DNA from: a virus
Virus record (IMG/VR): IMGVR_UViG_3300013099_000106
Coordinates: 1 to 20,924 of that record
Reading direction: 5' to 3' (one strand)
Length of the DNA stretch: 20,924 nucleotides
The translations under genes and the position numbers were made by a program. The notes below the pieces were generated by a model. The model did not search any database, had not been told where the DNA came from, and was given only the letters and a program-made list of their open reading frames with translations. Below, piece after piece: positions 1 through 7,730 of this stretch (within the stretch, counting starts at the first letter, position 1; every line of letters starts with the position of its first letter).

Positions 1-1623
1 TGTTGGAAGCTTGCAAAAGATTATATCAAAGGTGTCGAGGATGAAAGTATAACCACAAATAAGTGGATAAAGCTTGCTGTAAAACGACACCTTACTGATC
101 TTAAAAGAGAAGATTTAATTTATAATGTTGAAGATATAGAAAGAGTTTTTAAATTCTTCTCCTTTATAAATGTCAACCACGAAAATGTCTACACTCAATT
201 TCCAATGTTAGGGTATCAAGCTTTTATGTTGATGAACCTATTTGGATTTTATGTTAAGAAAACTTTAAGAAGAAAGTATAGATATGCGTTTCTCTTCGTA
301 GCGCGAAAATCCGGAAAAACTTCGTTTGCCGCAGCTCTACAGTTATATGGCCTTATAGGAGATGGAGTTATTAACCCACAGAGCCTATTAGTAGCCTCTT
401 CAAGGGAACAAGCGTCAATAGCTTTAGGTTATATTACTTCTATGGTACAACATTCATCAGCGATGAACAAAAGATTAGTTGCTCAGCGTTATAGAATTAT
501 ACCAAGAGACCCAAATGACCAAGCATATTGTAAAACATTAGCATCAAACTCCAGTAGATTAGATGGTTATTCAGCCTCAATGGCTATTCTGGATGAGGTT
601 CACGCCTATCCTGATGACTCTCTTTTCAATGTAATGAAATCTTCTACTGGAGCAAGGGAGAATCCACTCATCTTCTTGGTCTCCACCGCTGGATTCTCCC
701 TTAATTCTTTTTGTTATGACTACACCGAATATTGTAAAAATATTCTTAAAGGAGACATAACAGACGACTCAACATTTCCACTTCTCTATATGTTAGATGA
801 AGAGGATAAGATTAATGACACTTCAACGTGGGTGAAGGCGAACCCCGCCTTGGGTGTCATTAATCATAGTGAAGATTTAGAATTAGAGTTTAACCAAGCA
901 AAACATAGAGGTAGCCAAATGGCTAATTTCTTAACGAAACATTTAAATCTTTATGTTGAAAGTGAAATGGCTTGGATACCAGAAAGTAAACTCAAACCTG
1001 TATTTAGAAAAGTAACAGAAGAAGAATTACTTGGAAGATCTTGTTATGCAGGTCTTGACCTTTCATCAACAAGAGACTTAACATCATTAGTACTTGTCTT
1101 TAATGTTGAAGGTAGATTTAAAGTCCTACCTTATTTCTTTATGGTTAATAACCCTGAAAAGTTGTTAAGACCGGGAGGGATAGATATAAAAAGGTGGATA
1201 GAAGACGGTCATATTATTCAATGCAAGACAGAAACTATAGATTATGATCTTATAAGAGATAAGATTACTGAATTAAGTTCAAAATTTGTTATTGAAAAAG
1301 TAAATTATGATAAGTTTAACTCCGCTCTTATTGTGCCTAAGCTTATAGAGTCCGGTATACATTGTGAATCTTTCGCACAAACCGCACAAAAGTTTAATGA
1401 ACCGTTAAAGTATTTAGAGAAATTAATATATGATGACACCATAGATATGTCGGACAACCCGGCTATGTTATGGAATATGCGTAATGTTATTCTTTGGATA
1501 GACGGTAATGGCAATTGCAAAATAATGAAGAACAAATCAAAAGATTCTGTTGATGGAGTTGTCTCACTTGGTATGGGAATTTCTGCATATATAGATTTTC
1601 ATAAATATGATTACGATGCTTAA
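1..1623 (+). CDS. terL: Terminase large subunit (5' truncated by window edge)
   Basis: This is the motor ATPase and nuclease that packages phage DNA into the prohead through the portal. The frame is open from base 1; the ATG at 205 is internal, because the 68 codons before it read as normal terminase N-terminal sequence (KWIKLAVKRHLTDL). 540 residues are visible. Walker A is ARKSGKT at 301-321, and Walker B with the catalytic acid is AILDEVH at 583-603. The C-terminal RNase H-like nuclease shows its first acidic strand as GLDLSSTRDLTSL near 1051-1089, and the late acidic motif as KDSVDGVVSLGMG near 1540-1578. This matches the HK97-type Terminase_1 family in motif order and length. The small subunit is expected upstream of the window. 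The portal gene follows after 34 bases. The family call is secure; the true start cannot be seen. Confidence 0.95.
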   Translation, partial: CWKLAKDYIKGVEDESITTNKWIKLAVKRHLTDLKREDLIYNVEDIERVFKFFSFINVNHENVYTQFPMLGYQAFMLMNLFGFYVKKTLRRKYRYAFLFVARKSGKTSFAAALQLYGLIGDGVINPQSLLVASSREQASIALGYITSMVQHSSAMNKRLVAQRYRIIPRDPNDQAYCKTLASNSSRLDGYSASMAILDEVHAYPDDSLFNVMKSSTGARENPLIFLVSTAGFSLNSFCYDYTEYCKNILKGDITDDSTFPLLYMLDEEDKINDTSTWVKANPALGVINHSEDLELEFNQAKHRGSQMANFLTKHLNLYVESEMAWIPESKLKPVFRKVTEEELLGRSCYAGLDLSSTRDLTSLVLVFNVEGRFKVLPYFFMVNNPEKLLRPGGIDIKRWIEDGHIIQCKTETIDYDLIRDKITELSSKFVIEKVNYDKFNSALIVPKLIESGIHCESFAQTAQKFNEPLKYLEKLIYDDTIDMSDNPAMLWNMRNVILWIDGNGNCKIMKNKSKDSVDGVVSLGMGISAYIDFHKYDYDA

Positions 1624-1634
1624 TTTTTAGCGAA

Positions 1635-1646
1635 ATATATAAAATA
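1635..1646 (+). promoter_or_regulatory. Recurrent AT element ATATATAAAATA before portal
   Basis: The 12-mer ATATATAAAATA lies 11 bases before the portal start. It is part of a 15-mer, GAAATATATAAAATA (1632-1646), repeated exactly at 6466-6480 before the tail tube gene. The 12-mer recurs at 15826-15837 before the fibre gene. Its position in gaps ahead of structural genes suggests a late promoter element or an A/T-rich translation leader of the type seen in Bacteroidota. In sequence this AT-rich, chance recurrence is possible. Confidence 0.35.
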
Positions 1647-1657
1647 AACACCTTAAT

Positions 1658-2905
1658 ATGCCGAATTTATTCCAAAGAATGTTTACTTTCAAGTCTCCAG
1701 AGCAACAAGACGTTGTGATTACAGGAGATGAAACAGGCTACGTAGAACAATGGTATAACAAAAACACATTTAACACTGACAATGCTGATAAAATATCTAC
1801 AGTTTTCACCTGTATAAAGATATTAAGTGATACTTTATCAAGACTTCCTTTAAATGTATACCAATCTTCCAAAGAAGATGGACGAACTGTAGATAAATTA
1901 GACTACAGATACAACCTTCTACACTACAACCCTAACAACTACACTACCTCTCAATCTTTCTTTGCCGCAATGGAGTACTATAGAAATCTCCACGGTAATG
2001 CTTTTGCAAAGATTATAAGGAACCCAGGCTCAGGAAGAGTTACAGCCCTTGAAATTCTACCAGCAGGTAGCGTCATTGGTTATTCCAAAACAGGTGGACA
2101 ACTTTATTATCTTTATCAAAAGAAGAGCGACACAGGAGTAATAATGGAAAACATAATGCTTAATGCGGATGATGTTTTACATTTCAAGATGATAGCAAAG
2201 GATGGAATATGGGGAGTTTCTCCATTAGAAGCCTTACGTTTAAATCTTTCTACAACTTGGAAAGGTATGAATACTATAGATAAATTCTACGAAAACAATG
2301 CTGTTGCTCCTAAAGCTTTAAAGAGTATGATACCTGATGCCGCTTATAGACAAAAAGCAAAGGAAGCGGTTAAAGAATTTAAGAAAAAATATGCAGGACC
2401 AAAGAATGCTGGTGAGATGATCATTCTTCCTGAATATACAGAGATACAGGAACTTTCCCTTTCAATGGCTGATGCTGAATTTATTTCCACCATCAAATTC
2501 AATTCCAATCAGATAAGTGCTGTATATGGGGTCCCACCCCACCTCGTAGGGAATTATGAAGCAAGCAAATTCAACAATGTCGAACAACTTCAACTTAACT
2601 TTAAAGCAAACACAATGGATGCTATTGCTCGTATGTATAGACAAGAGATGGAATTTAAACTTTTGACTACTACAGAAAGAGATTCAGGTAGAACTATTGA
2701 ATTTAACTTTATGGCTTTCGTTGAGACTGATGCTAAAACAAGATTTGAAGGTTATAAGACAATGTTTAACTTAGGTGTGATGACTCCTAATATGATAGCC
2801 AAATTAGAAGGTGCTATGTCTTATGCAGGTGGAGATACTCACTTTATACCTGCTAACTTTATGTCAGTTGAAGGATATGAAGAGAGACAAAAGAAACCGG
2901 AATAA
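1658..2905 (+). CDS. Portal protein (HK97 family)
   Basis: This forms the dodecameric ring at one capsid vertex through which DNA is pumped by TerL and to which the tail connector attaches. The 415-residue length is typical of HK97-type portals. Family-like segments include STVFTCIKILSDTLSRLPLNV near residues 46-66, HGNAFAKI near residue 112, and GVPPHLVGNYEASKFNNVEQ near residues 291-310. The start follows an A/T-rich leader without a Shine-Dalgarno sequence. Its position between terminase and protease is canonical. The polar C-terminus ends a few residues after YEERQKKPE. Nothing appears broken. Confidence 0.94.
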   Translation: MPNLFQRMFTFKSPEQQDVVITGDETGYVEQWYNKNTFNTDNADKISTVFTCIKILSDTLSRLPLNVYQSSKEDGRTVDKLDYRYNLLHYNPNNYTTSQSFFAAMEYYRNLHGNAFAKIIRNPGSGRVTALEILPAGSVIGYSKTGGQLYYLYQKKSDTGVIMENIMLNADDVLHFKMIAKDGIWGVSPLEALRLNLSTTWKGMNTIDKFYENNAVAPKALKSMIPDAAYRQKAKEAVKEFKKKYAGPKNAGEMIILPEYTEIQELSLSMADAEFISTIKFNSNQISAVYGVPPHLVGNYEASKFNNVEQLQLNFKANTMDAIARMYRQEMEFKLLTTTERDSGRTIEFNFMAFVETDAKTRFEGYKTMFNLGVMTPNMIAKLEGAMSYAGGDTHFIPANFMSVEGYEERQKKPE

Positions 2906-2923
2906 ATAAAATAAAGACGAACT

Positions 2924-3586
2924 ATGAAATTCGAAAAAAGATATAACCAAGATGATGAATTTAGAGCCCTTGAAGAAGATGGCAAGAGATACTTATCTGG
3001 ATATGCTGCAAAGTTTAATGTTAGATCTAAATTACTATTTGAGAATGGTAAACTTTTTAATGAGGTCTTGCAAAGAGGAGCTTTTGATGATGTATTAAAA
3101 TCAGAAGACTTAGATGTTATTTTAACATTTAACCACTCCAAAGATAAAGTAATGGCCAGGACTACTTCTGGTACATTAGAATTAAATACGGATGACGTCG
3201 GCCTTAGGTTTAAGGCTGAACTACCAAATAATGTTTCATATGCAAATGATACCTATGAGCTTGTGGAACGCGGTGATTTGAATGCTAATTCATTCGCTTT
3301 CGCTATAACAAAAGAAGGACAACTCTGGACCAGGGACGACGAAGGTAACTCCTTACGTACAATCACCCAAATAAAGAGATTATCTGATGTATCTGTTGTA
3401 ACCTCACCTGCTTATCCTGAAACGGAAGTAGCAGCAAGGGCCTTGGAAGAGGCTGAAGTCGAAGTAGAAGAAGAAACCCCTGAAATAGAGGTTAAATCTG
3501 AAGAAGAAGTTGATGACACTACCCAAGAAATATTAGATGAGTTAGACAAACTCAAAATGAAAATCAAAATAAACAAATTGAAATGA
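2924..3586 (+). CDS. Prohead maturation protease (HK97 U35/S78 type)
   Basis: This serine protease cleaves the scaffold (delta) part of the capsid protein, and itself, during head maturation. The 220-residue protein begins with SGYAAKFNVRSKLLF near residues 26-40. Candidate catalytic residues are His71 in TFNHSKD, Ser123 in NANSFAF and Asp155 in RLSDVSVVTSPAYP; their spacing resembles the His-Ser-acid arrangement of HK97 gp4. After about residue 172 the protein changes to a Glu-rich, probably disordered tail and ends in a Lys-rich helix (DKLKMKIKINKLK). Such a tail could act in scaffolding or be removed by self-cleavage. The stop overlaps the capsid start in ATGA, so the two genes are probably translationally coupled. 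Confidence 0.9.
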   Translation: MKFEKRYNQDDEFRALEEDGKRYLSGYAAKFNVRSKLLFENGKLFNEVLQRGAFDDVLKSEDLDVILTFNHSKDKVMARTTSGTLELNTDDVGLRFKAELPNNVSYANDTYELVERGDLNANSFAFAITKEGQLWTRDDEGNSLRTITQIKRLSDVSVVTSPAYPETEVAARALEEAEVEVEEETPEIEVKSEEEVDDTTQEILDELDKLKMKIKINKLK

Positions 3587-4710
3587 AAAAAATTAACGAT
3601 TTAAAATCAGAAAGAGCAGAAAAGATTTCTGCAATGGAAGCAATCACTAACACTGATTTGACTGACGAAACAAGAAGTGCTTTTGATGGCCTTCAAGCTG
3701 ATGTTGAAGAATTAACTAAAGATATCGTACGTGCTGAAAAGCAAGAAGAGGTAAATAAGTTAGTTGCTGAAAGATCACTTGAAACTCCTGAAGAAGTTGC
3801 TTCAACCGAACAAGCAAGATATGTACAAGCTCTTGTTAGATTCTTTAATGGTGACGGTGTTGCTGAAGAATTTAGAGGTTATAAGAATGGTCTTGAAATA
3901 AGAGATGATTTCTTAACAACTACAGACGCTGGCCTTATCATAAAAGATATGGAAAGCACTCTTAATATTGCCAAGCACGTACCTCTTTTAGGTAAGATTG
4001 GTGGTAAGAAAATGCCTAATATGAAAGGACAGTTTGACTTAACAGCTATGGCTGAAGTTACTGCTGCTTTCGTAGCAGAAACTGTTGCTGTACCAGATGC
4101 ATCAGCTGACCCTGTAACACCAGTAACACTTGCTCCTCGTAGATTAGGTGCTTATCAAGTTGTTTCCGTAGAAGCTCTTGATTCCACTAAACCATCTGTA
4201 TGGGCTGGTATAGTACAAGAAATTCTGGATGCTTGGGATAGAAAAGTATCTTCAGATGCTATTGCACAAACTGTGCTTGACGCAAATGATGCTTCTACCT
4301 CACAAGCTGGAACTAACCTATCATATGCTGACATAATTGGTTTACAAGCCAATGTAGGTGATGTAAATATAGTAAACGGAGTTTATTTAACTACTCCTGC
4401 TATTGCTGCTAAGCTTGCCGCAACTGTTTCTTTAACAGCTGTTGAAGGCCCAGTATGGAAAGGCTCTATTTTCGAAGGAACTATGGCTGGAATTAAAGCA
4501 TATGCATCTTCTGATGTACCAGCTAACCACTTAATTTATATTGATGCTGCCAAAATAACAACAGCGGAATTTAGACCTAAGACTCTTCTTAACAACCCAT
4601 TTGAATATGATGTTGAGGGAAAATTAAAGGTCACTGTTTCTGGTGAGGTTGATTCTGGATTTGGAAACTATAGGTTTGCATCCTTTATCCCTGACTGTTC
4701 AGTAGTCTAA
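3583..4710 (+). CDS. Major capsid protein (HK97 fold) with N-terminal delta-like scaffold
   Basis: This builds the icosahedral shell. The 375-residue protein begins with about 65 highly charged, helical residues (for example SERAEKISAMEAI and DVEELTKDIVRAEKQEEV). This matches the delta domain that serves as built-in scaffold in HK97-type capsid proteins and is cut off by the upstream protease. The shell domain follows, with recognisable stretches such as FLTTTDAGLIIKDMESTLNI, RRLGAYQVVSVEALDST and the C-terminal KLKVTVSGEVDSGFGNYRFA. The cleavage site cannot be placed by eye. Whether the lysine-asparagine cross-link of HK97 itself occurs is unknown. The start overlaps the protease stop, and a stable hairpin follows the gene. 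Confidence 0.92.
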   Translation: MKKINDLKSERAEKISAMEAITNTDLTDETRSAFDGLQADVEELTKDIVRAEKQEEVNKLVAERSLETPEEVASTEQARYVQALVRFFNGDGVAEEFRGYKNGLEIRDDFLTTTDAGLIIKDMESTLNIAKHVPLLGKIGGKKMPNMKGQFDLTAMAEVTAAFVAETVAVPDASADPVTPVTLAPRRLGAYQVVSVEALDSTKPSVWAGIVQEILDAWDRKVSSDAIAQTVLDANDASTSQAGTNLSYADIIGLQANVGDVNIVNGVYLTTPAIAAKLAATVSLTAVEGPVWKGSIFEGTMAGIKAYASSDVPANHLIYIDAAKITTAEFRPKTLLNNPFEYDVEGKLKVTVSGEVDSGFGNYRFASFIPDCSVV

Positions 4711-4738
4711 TATACTTAACGGAATAATAGGTCAATAT

Positions 4739-4761
4739 GAGGGAGAGAAAGGCTCTCCCTC
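4739..4761 (+). terminator. Hairpin after capsid gene, probable terminator or attenuator
   Basis: A perfect 9-bp stem, GAGGGAGAG (4739-4747) with CTCTCCCTC (4753-4761), encloses a 5-base loop, AAAGG. It is followed by TTT and an A/T-rich stretch. It is GC-rich in an otherwise A/T-rich gap and lies directly after the most highly expressed head gene. The U-run is short, so partial termination or 3'-end mRNA stabilisation is as likely as full termination. Confidence 0.6.
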
Positions 4762-4781
4762 TTTAAAAATAATTATAGATT

Positions 4782-5324
4782 ATGCCAATTCAGAAGACAA
4801 AAACTGATTATCCAATCACATTATCTAAAGCCAAGATACACCTTAGGGTTGATATTGACTATACTAATGATGATGCCTATATCCAAACATTGATAAAGGC
4901 TGCTACCAGACAATCTGAGAATTATATAGGGAAGGATCTTGCTCTAACAAGTAATGTTTCTTCTATATTTGATTTTTCAGGAGACACTATACGTATAAAT
5001 GAAGGTAATTTTGTTTCTGTTGAGAATGTTATTACTGACACTTCTACCTTGGTTACGGTTAATACAACCAAAATTTATGATAATTCTTTTGTATTACTCT
5101 TAAACGAACAAGTAAATTCTACTACTGAATATGAGCCTTTACAGGTTGAATTCACTACAGGATATACTGATCAAACCGTACCTGAAGAAATAGCTCAGGC
5201 TATTTTGATAAAGATCGGAAATATGTATGATATTGATAGAGAAGATGGGGGAAAAGAGAAAAAAGAACCTATTGACTTTGCATCTAATTCTTTATTGAAT
5301 GCACATAAAATAATACTTTGGTAA
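4782..5324 (+). CDS. Head-tail connector (phage gp6/SPP1 gp15-like adaptor)
   Basis: This is probably the adaptor ring that docks under the portal. The 180-residue protein starts TLSKAKIHLRVDIDYTNDD (about residues 13-31) and continues DAYIQTLIKAATRQSENYIG, the usual helical opening of the gp6-like connector family. It then has a beta-rich middle (VEFTTGYTDQTVPEEIAQAI) and a final helix (ILIKIGNMYDIDRED). The length and the place directly after the capsid gene fit. The start lies after an A/T-rich leader without a Shine-Dalgarno sequence. It is two bases from the next gene. Confidence 0.85.
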   Translation: MPIQKTKTDYPITLSKAKIHLRVDIDYTNDDAYIQTLIKAATRQSENYIGKDLALTSNVSSIFDFSGDTIRINEGNFVSVENVITDTSTLVTVNTTKIYDNSFVLLLNEQVNSTTEYEPLQVEFTTGYTDQTVPEEIAQAILIKIGNMYDIDREDGGKEKKEPIDFASNSLLNAHKIILW

Positions 5325-5325
5325 T

Positions 5326-5658
5326 ATGTTAGCATCACAACTTGATAGATTAATCACCATTGAAAAAGAGCAAACTACAACAAACGAAGTTGGCACTCCC
5401 ACTGAAGGATATTGCTTCTGGAAGGAGACCAATGCAAATGTTAGAGTTATGACTGGAGCTTCCGAATATGGAACTGAAGGAACATTGCCCTTTACAAGAG
5501 TTGAATTTACTATTCGGTATGATCCTGCTATAAATTACAAATGTAGAATTTTATTTGACAACCAATATTATGAAATAGGTCATTTAGAAACCATTGGTAG
5601 AAAACATTGGTTAAAGATTCGGTCCATTGTATGGGAAGGAGAACTTTCAAATGGCTAA
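5326..5658 (+). CDS. Head closure / head-tail joining protein (SPP1 gp16-like)
   Basis: This small beta-barrel protein likely forms the stopper ring that closes the connector after packaging. It has the standard 110-residue length and a family-like pattern: LDRLITIEKEQTTTNEVGTPTEGY at the N-terminus, VRVMTGASEYG in the middle, and FTIRYDPAINYKCRILFDNQYYEIGHLETIGR towards the end. This resembles the phage head-tail joining family (Phage_H_T_join). It starts one base after the preceding stop and overlaps the next gene by 8 bases, so it sits in a tight translational cluster. Confidence 0.85.
   Translation: MLASQLDRLITIEKEQTTTNEVGTPTEGYCFWKETNANVRVMTGASEYGTEGTLPFTRVEFTIRYDPAINYKCRILFDNQYYEIGHLETIGRKHWLKIRSIVWEGELSNG
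5636..5641 (+). promoter_or_regulatory. Shine-Dalgarno-like AAGGAG for the gp10-like gene
   Basis: AAGGAG ends 9 bases before the ATG at 5651. It is the only well-placed Shine-Dalgarno-like site I found before a start in this window. It supports the start at 5651 over the ATG at 5627. Because it lies inside the coding end of the preceding gene, it could also be chance. Confidence 0.45.
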
Positions 5659-6085
5659 ACAAGATGGAATACAATATGACGTAGAAGGCGTTAAGGAAAT
5701 TACTGAAATGCTTGATGAGTTAGGCTATAAAATTAAATCACAGGTTATTAGGTCATTTAATAGAAAAGCTTTAACAACTCAAATAGTAAAACCTTTAAGA
5801 GCGGCTCTACCATATAGTTCAGTTAAAAGAGAAATTAAAGTACAGAATACAAGATATAACAATAACACTGCAGTGGTGGCTGGTCCAACAAGCAAAGTAT
5901 TTTATGTTAGGTTTCTGGAAAAAGGTACAAAACAAAGGAAAGGTCCAAGAGGGGCTATTATGCCACGACCTATTATAGAACCATTTGTAGATGGGCAAGT
6001 AAAATCAGTTATTAAGTTTACTTCTAAGGAGTATGGAAATGAAGTAGAACGAATTATGAAAAAGAAATTAAGAAGAAAGATATGA
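5651..6085 (+). CDS. Tail completion protein, HK97 gp10-like
   Basis: This is a connector-region protein probably involved in joining head and tail. I chose the start at 5651 (MAKQDGIQYDVEGVKEITEM), because an in-frame ATG at 5627 would add only codons lying within the previous gene, while 5651 has an AAGGAG 9 bases upstream and the short 8-base overlap usual here. The protein is then 144 residues. It has a helical N-terminus, a basic core (RSFNRKALTTQIVKPLRAALPYSSVKREIKV) and the segment FYVRFLEKGTKQRKGPRGAIMPRPIIEPF, typical of the HK97 gp10 family (phrases like 'EFGT...ARPFLRPA'). It ends strongly basic (MKKKLRRKI). Its stop overlaps the next start in ATGA. Confidence 0.82.
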   Translation: MAKQDGIQYDVEGVKEITEMLDELGYKIKSQVIRSFNRKALTTQIVKPLRAALPYSSVKREIKVQNTRYNNNTAVVAGPTSKVFYVRFLEKGTKQRKGPRGAIMPRPIIEPFVDGQVKSVIKFTSKEYGNEVERIMKKKLRRKI

Positions 6086-6462
6086 GTTTTGCAACAGATT
6101 TATATACGATAATGACTGGGGATGCTTCCCTAAATGCAGAAGCTACTGGAGGGATTTTCTATGAAAATCTCGAAGACAACTTTGATTTAGCTAAGAAATG
6201 GATTTTATACCATTTCCGCAAAGAACAACAAATTGATTGTCTTGGAATAAAAAATGCTTATACAGAATATGAAGAAACTATTACAGTTATTGCAACCAAT
6301 ACTGTGGATGTTTTAGATATTTCTGACCAGCTTGTAACATATCTAAATGGAGCCGCTTATGGTGAAGTTGTTGATATAACATTTACAGGAGATGGGCACA
6401 GTTTTGACCAAGATAAAAACATATATATGAACACTTTGACATTCAATGTTATTGGAGAGTAA
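6082..6462 (+). CDS. Tail terminator/completion protein, DUF3168-like
   Basis: This protein probably caps the head-proximal end of the tail tube. The 126-residue sequence begins with a helix (SFATDLYTIMTGDASL). It then has alternating strands and helices with an acidic middle (IFYENLEDNFDLAKKWILYHF), a long helix (TVDVLDISDQLVTYLNG), and a closing strand pair ending NIYMNTLTFNVIGE. The order and length fit the DUF3168 / SPP1 gp17-like fold, and the place just before the tail tube gene fits that role. It is coupled to the preceding gene by the ATGA overlap. The family assignment rests on pattern and synteny more than on a diagnostic motif. Confidence 0.72.
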   Translation: MSFATDLYTIMTGDASLNAEATGGIFYENLEDNFDLAKKWILYHFRKEQQIDCLGIKNAYTEYEETITVIATNTVDVLDISDQLVTYLNGAAYGEVVDITFTGDGHSFDQDKNIYMNTLTFNVIGE

Positions 6463-6468
6463 AGAGAA

Positions 6469-6480
6469 ATATATAAAATA
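6469..6480 (+). promoter_or_regulatory. Recurrent AT element ATATATAAAATA before tail tube gene
   Basis: This is an exact copy of the element at 1635-1646, here within the same 15-mer GAAATATATAAAATA (6466-6480). It sits 24 bases before the tail tube start in a 42-base gap made almost only of A and T (further TAAACATAAAATAAAC follows). A late promoter or leader for a very abundant structural protein would fit. The evidence is recurrence only. Confidence 0.35.
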
Positions 6481-6504
6481 TAAACATAAAATAAACAAAT
6501 TATT

Positions 6505-6939
6505 ATGGCAACACCATTATTTTCAAAAAGTATAGACATTACAATCGACGGGTCTGTAATTGCTTGCGCCACAGATTACTCTTTAAGTATTACAAAAGAC
6601 TTTATCGAGGTGGCCTGTATGACAAGCACAAACAACTCTAAGCAACAAATTCCTGACTTATATTCTTATACAATATCAGGTTCAGGACTTATATTTAGAG
6701 ACAGTGATGTTTCTTCAAGCCAAATTGGTTTTTCCTCTATGGTAAACAATATGGTTGGTGGAAACGCTGACGCATCAATTGGATGGGCTATTACACCGGA
6801 TGTAGCTTCACAAACTTTTTACTCAGGAGTTGGTTATTTCACTTCTCTTTCACAAGATGGAGGAGTTGGAGCAGCTGTCACCTACAGTTATGAGATTGTT
6901 GGAGAAGGAGATTTAGTAGTAGATGTAACAGCAGCTTAA
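6505..6939 (+). CDS. Major tail tube protein
   Basis: This is probably the subunit that polymerises into the tail tube around the tape measure. The 144-residue protein is beta-rich. It starts LFSKSIDITIDGSVIACATDYSLSITKDFIEVACM, the opening of TP901-1/lambda gpV-like tube proteins ('...I.GK.I.....S..I..D.ie...'). It continues with SYTISGSGLIFRDSD and ends with the strands AAVTYSYEIVGEGDLVVDV. Its position directly before the frameshifting chaperone pair and the tape measure is diagnostic for the tube protein. It has its own A/T-rich leader, which agrees with the high expression this protein needs. Confidence 0.87.
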   Translation: MATPLFSKSIDITIDGSVIACATDYSLSITKDFIEVACMTSTNNSKQQIPDLYSYTISGSGLIFRDSDVSSSQIGFSSMVNNMVGGNADASIGWAITPDVASQTFYSGVGYFTSLSQDGGVGAAVTYSYEIVGEGDLVVDVTAA

Positions 6940-6950
6940 AACTATTTCTT

Positions 6951-7370
6951 ATGATAAAATATCTCAGTTATAAGGGGAGGGAGATTCCTTTCCTTATAAC
7001 TTTTTCAACCCTTATTGAATTTGAGGAGTTGACAGGAAAAGACTTTATGGAGATCTTCAATAGCGGAGCTAACGTTATTACTTTAGCTAAGCATTTTAGG
7101 CTTATAGCAAAGTTGGGTATTAAAACAGCTTATGCTCAAAAGAAACCTAATGTGTTTAAACGACTATGGAATGTTATTACAACAGGTCATTGGATAGGTC
7201 TTAAAGATGAAGATTATGCTCATATTAGAGATCAACAGTGGACAGAGTTAATTTCTTTAATTCCCACTTTCTTCTACGACATTACTAATCAAAGTGAAGA
7301 GAAATCTGCTGAGATTATTAATGACCTTAAGAACGAAAAAAAAAAAAAAAAAAGACTACGTAACTCTTAG
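6951..7370 (+). CDS. Tail assembly chaperone, G-type (frame 0 product)
   Basis: This chaperone coats the tape measure during tail assembly (role of lambda gpG). The 139-residue protein has the N-terminal segment ISYL-like YLSYKGREIPFLITFSTLIEFEELTGKDF, common in tail chaperones that start with a strand and a helix reading 'F..l..fe..tG'. A helix-rich middle and the acidic ending SEEKSAEIINDLKNE follow. Without frameshift, translation passes five AAA codons and stops at 7368-7370 after RLRNS. The last codons lie on an 18-A run where the frame can change into the T-type domain (next entry), giving a fusion of about 253-254 residues. It lies 11 bases after the tube gene and has no Shine-Dalgarno sequence. 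Confidence 0.8.
   Translation: MIKYLSYKGREIPFLITFSTLIEFEELTGKDFMEIFNSGANVITLAKHFRLIAKLGIKTAYAQKKPNVFKRLWNVITTGHWIGLKDEDYAHIRDQQWTELISLIPTFFYDITNQSEEKSAEIINDLKNEKKKKKRLRNS
7336..7353 (+). other. Poly-A slippery site (18 A) for tail chaperone frameshift
   Basis: There are eighteen consecutive A residues between G7335 and G7354. Frame 0 reads GAA, five AAA codons, then AGA. The downstream frame reads six AAA codons and then GAC TAC GTA. Joining them needs a -2 or +1 ribosomal shift, or transcriptional slippage (one A lost or two gained). Frameshifting between these two genes is conserved in tailed phages. An assembly error in homopolymer length is the main alternative. Confidence 0.7.
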
Positions 7371-7713
7371 GCTGACTGCCAGAGTTAGATTCAATATCAA
7401 AAAGAAAGAATTCCTCGGGCTGACGTTCAGGGAATTTCAAGATATGAACACTATTTTTAGTAATGACAAGAAAGAACATATCATAGCTCTATATGAAAGT
7501 ATGAGGCTCCAAACTTATTTCCAATTCTCATTACAAGCGTCTAAAAAACACGCAAAGTCTTTTGACCAATTTTGTAAACAACTTATGCCAATGCAATGGG
7601 ATGAAAAAGTTGTTGTTACTGCTGAAGAAGTGGGTGCTATAGATTGGGCCGAAAAGGACCGAATATATAAAGAAAGAGCGGCCAAACCGAAAGTGAAGGC
7701 TAAGATTACTTAA
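7336..7713 (+). CDS. Tail assembly chaperone, T-type domain (made as GT frameshift fusion)
   Basis: This is the C-terminal domain expected to be made only as a fusion to the preceding G-type protein. In lambda the gpG-gpT fusion recruits the tail tube protein to the tape measure-chaperone complex. After the lysine run the frame reads DYVTLRLTARVRFNIKKKEF. It then has a segment I recognise from Bacteroidota phage T domains: LTFREFQDMNTIF, RLQTYFQFSLQAS and SFDQFCKQLMPMQWDEK. A possible ATG at 7294 lies out of frame inside the G gene and would encode a nonsense lysine-rich leader; ATG 7444 would cut into the domain. Neither has a good leader, so I treat the fusion as the real product. The C-terminus is basic (KPKVKAKIT). 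Confidence 0.75.
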   Translation, partial: KKKKKKDYVTLRLTARVRFNIKKKEFLGLTFREFQDMNTIFSNDKKEHIIALYESMRLQTYFQFSLQASKKHAKSFDQFCKQLMPMQWDEKVVVTAEEVGAIDWAEKDRIYKERAAKPKVKAKIT

Positions 7714-7730
7714 CAAGACCTCGAAAGGGC

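Noticed and set aside
205-1623. Terminase starting at the ATG at 205
   Set aside because: The frame is open back to base 1, and the extra 68 codons read as normal terminase N-terminal sequence, so 205 is internal.
5627-5650. Start of the gp10-like gene at ATG 5627
   Set aside because: It would give a 32-base overlap and a leader that merely reuses the end of the previous gene; ATG 5651 has an AAGGAG at the right distance.
7294-7335. Independent start of the T-type domain at ATG 7294
   Set aside because: It lies inside the G gene out of frame, has no leader, and encodes a meaningless stretch before the lysines; a frameshift fusion explains the arrangement better.
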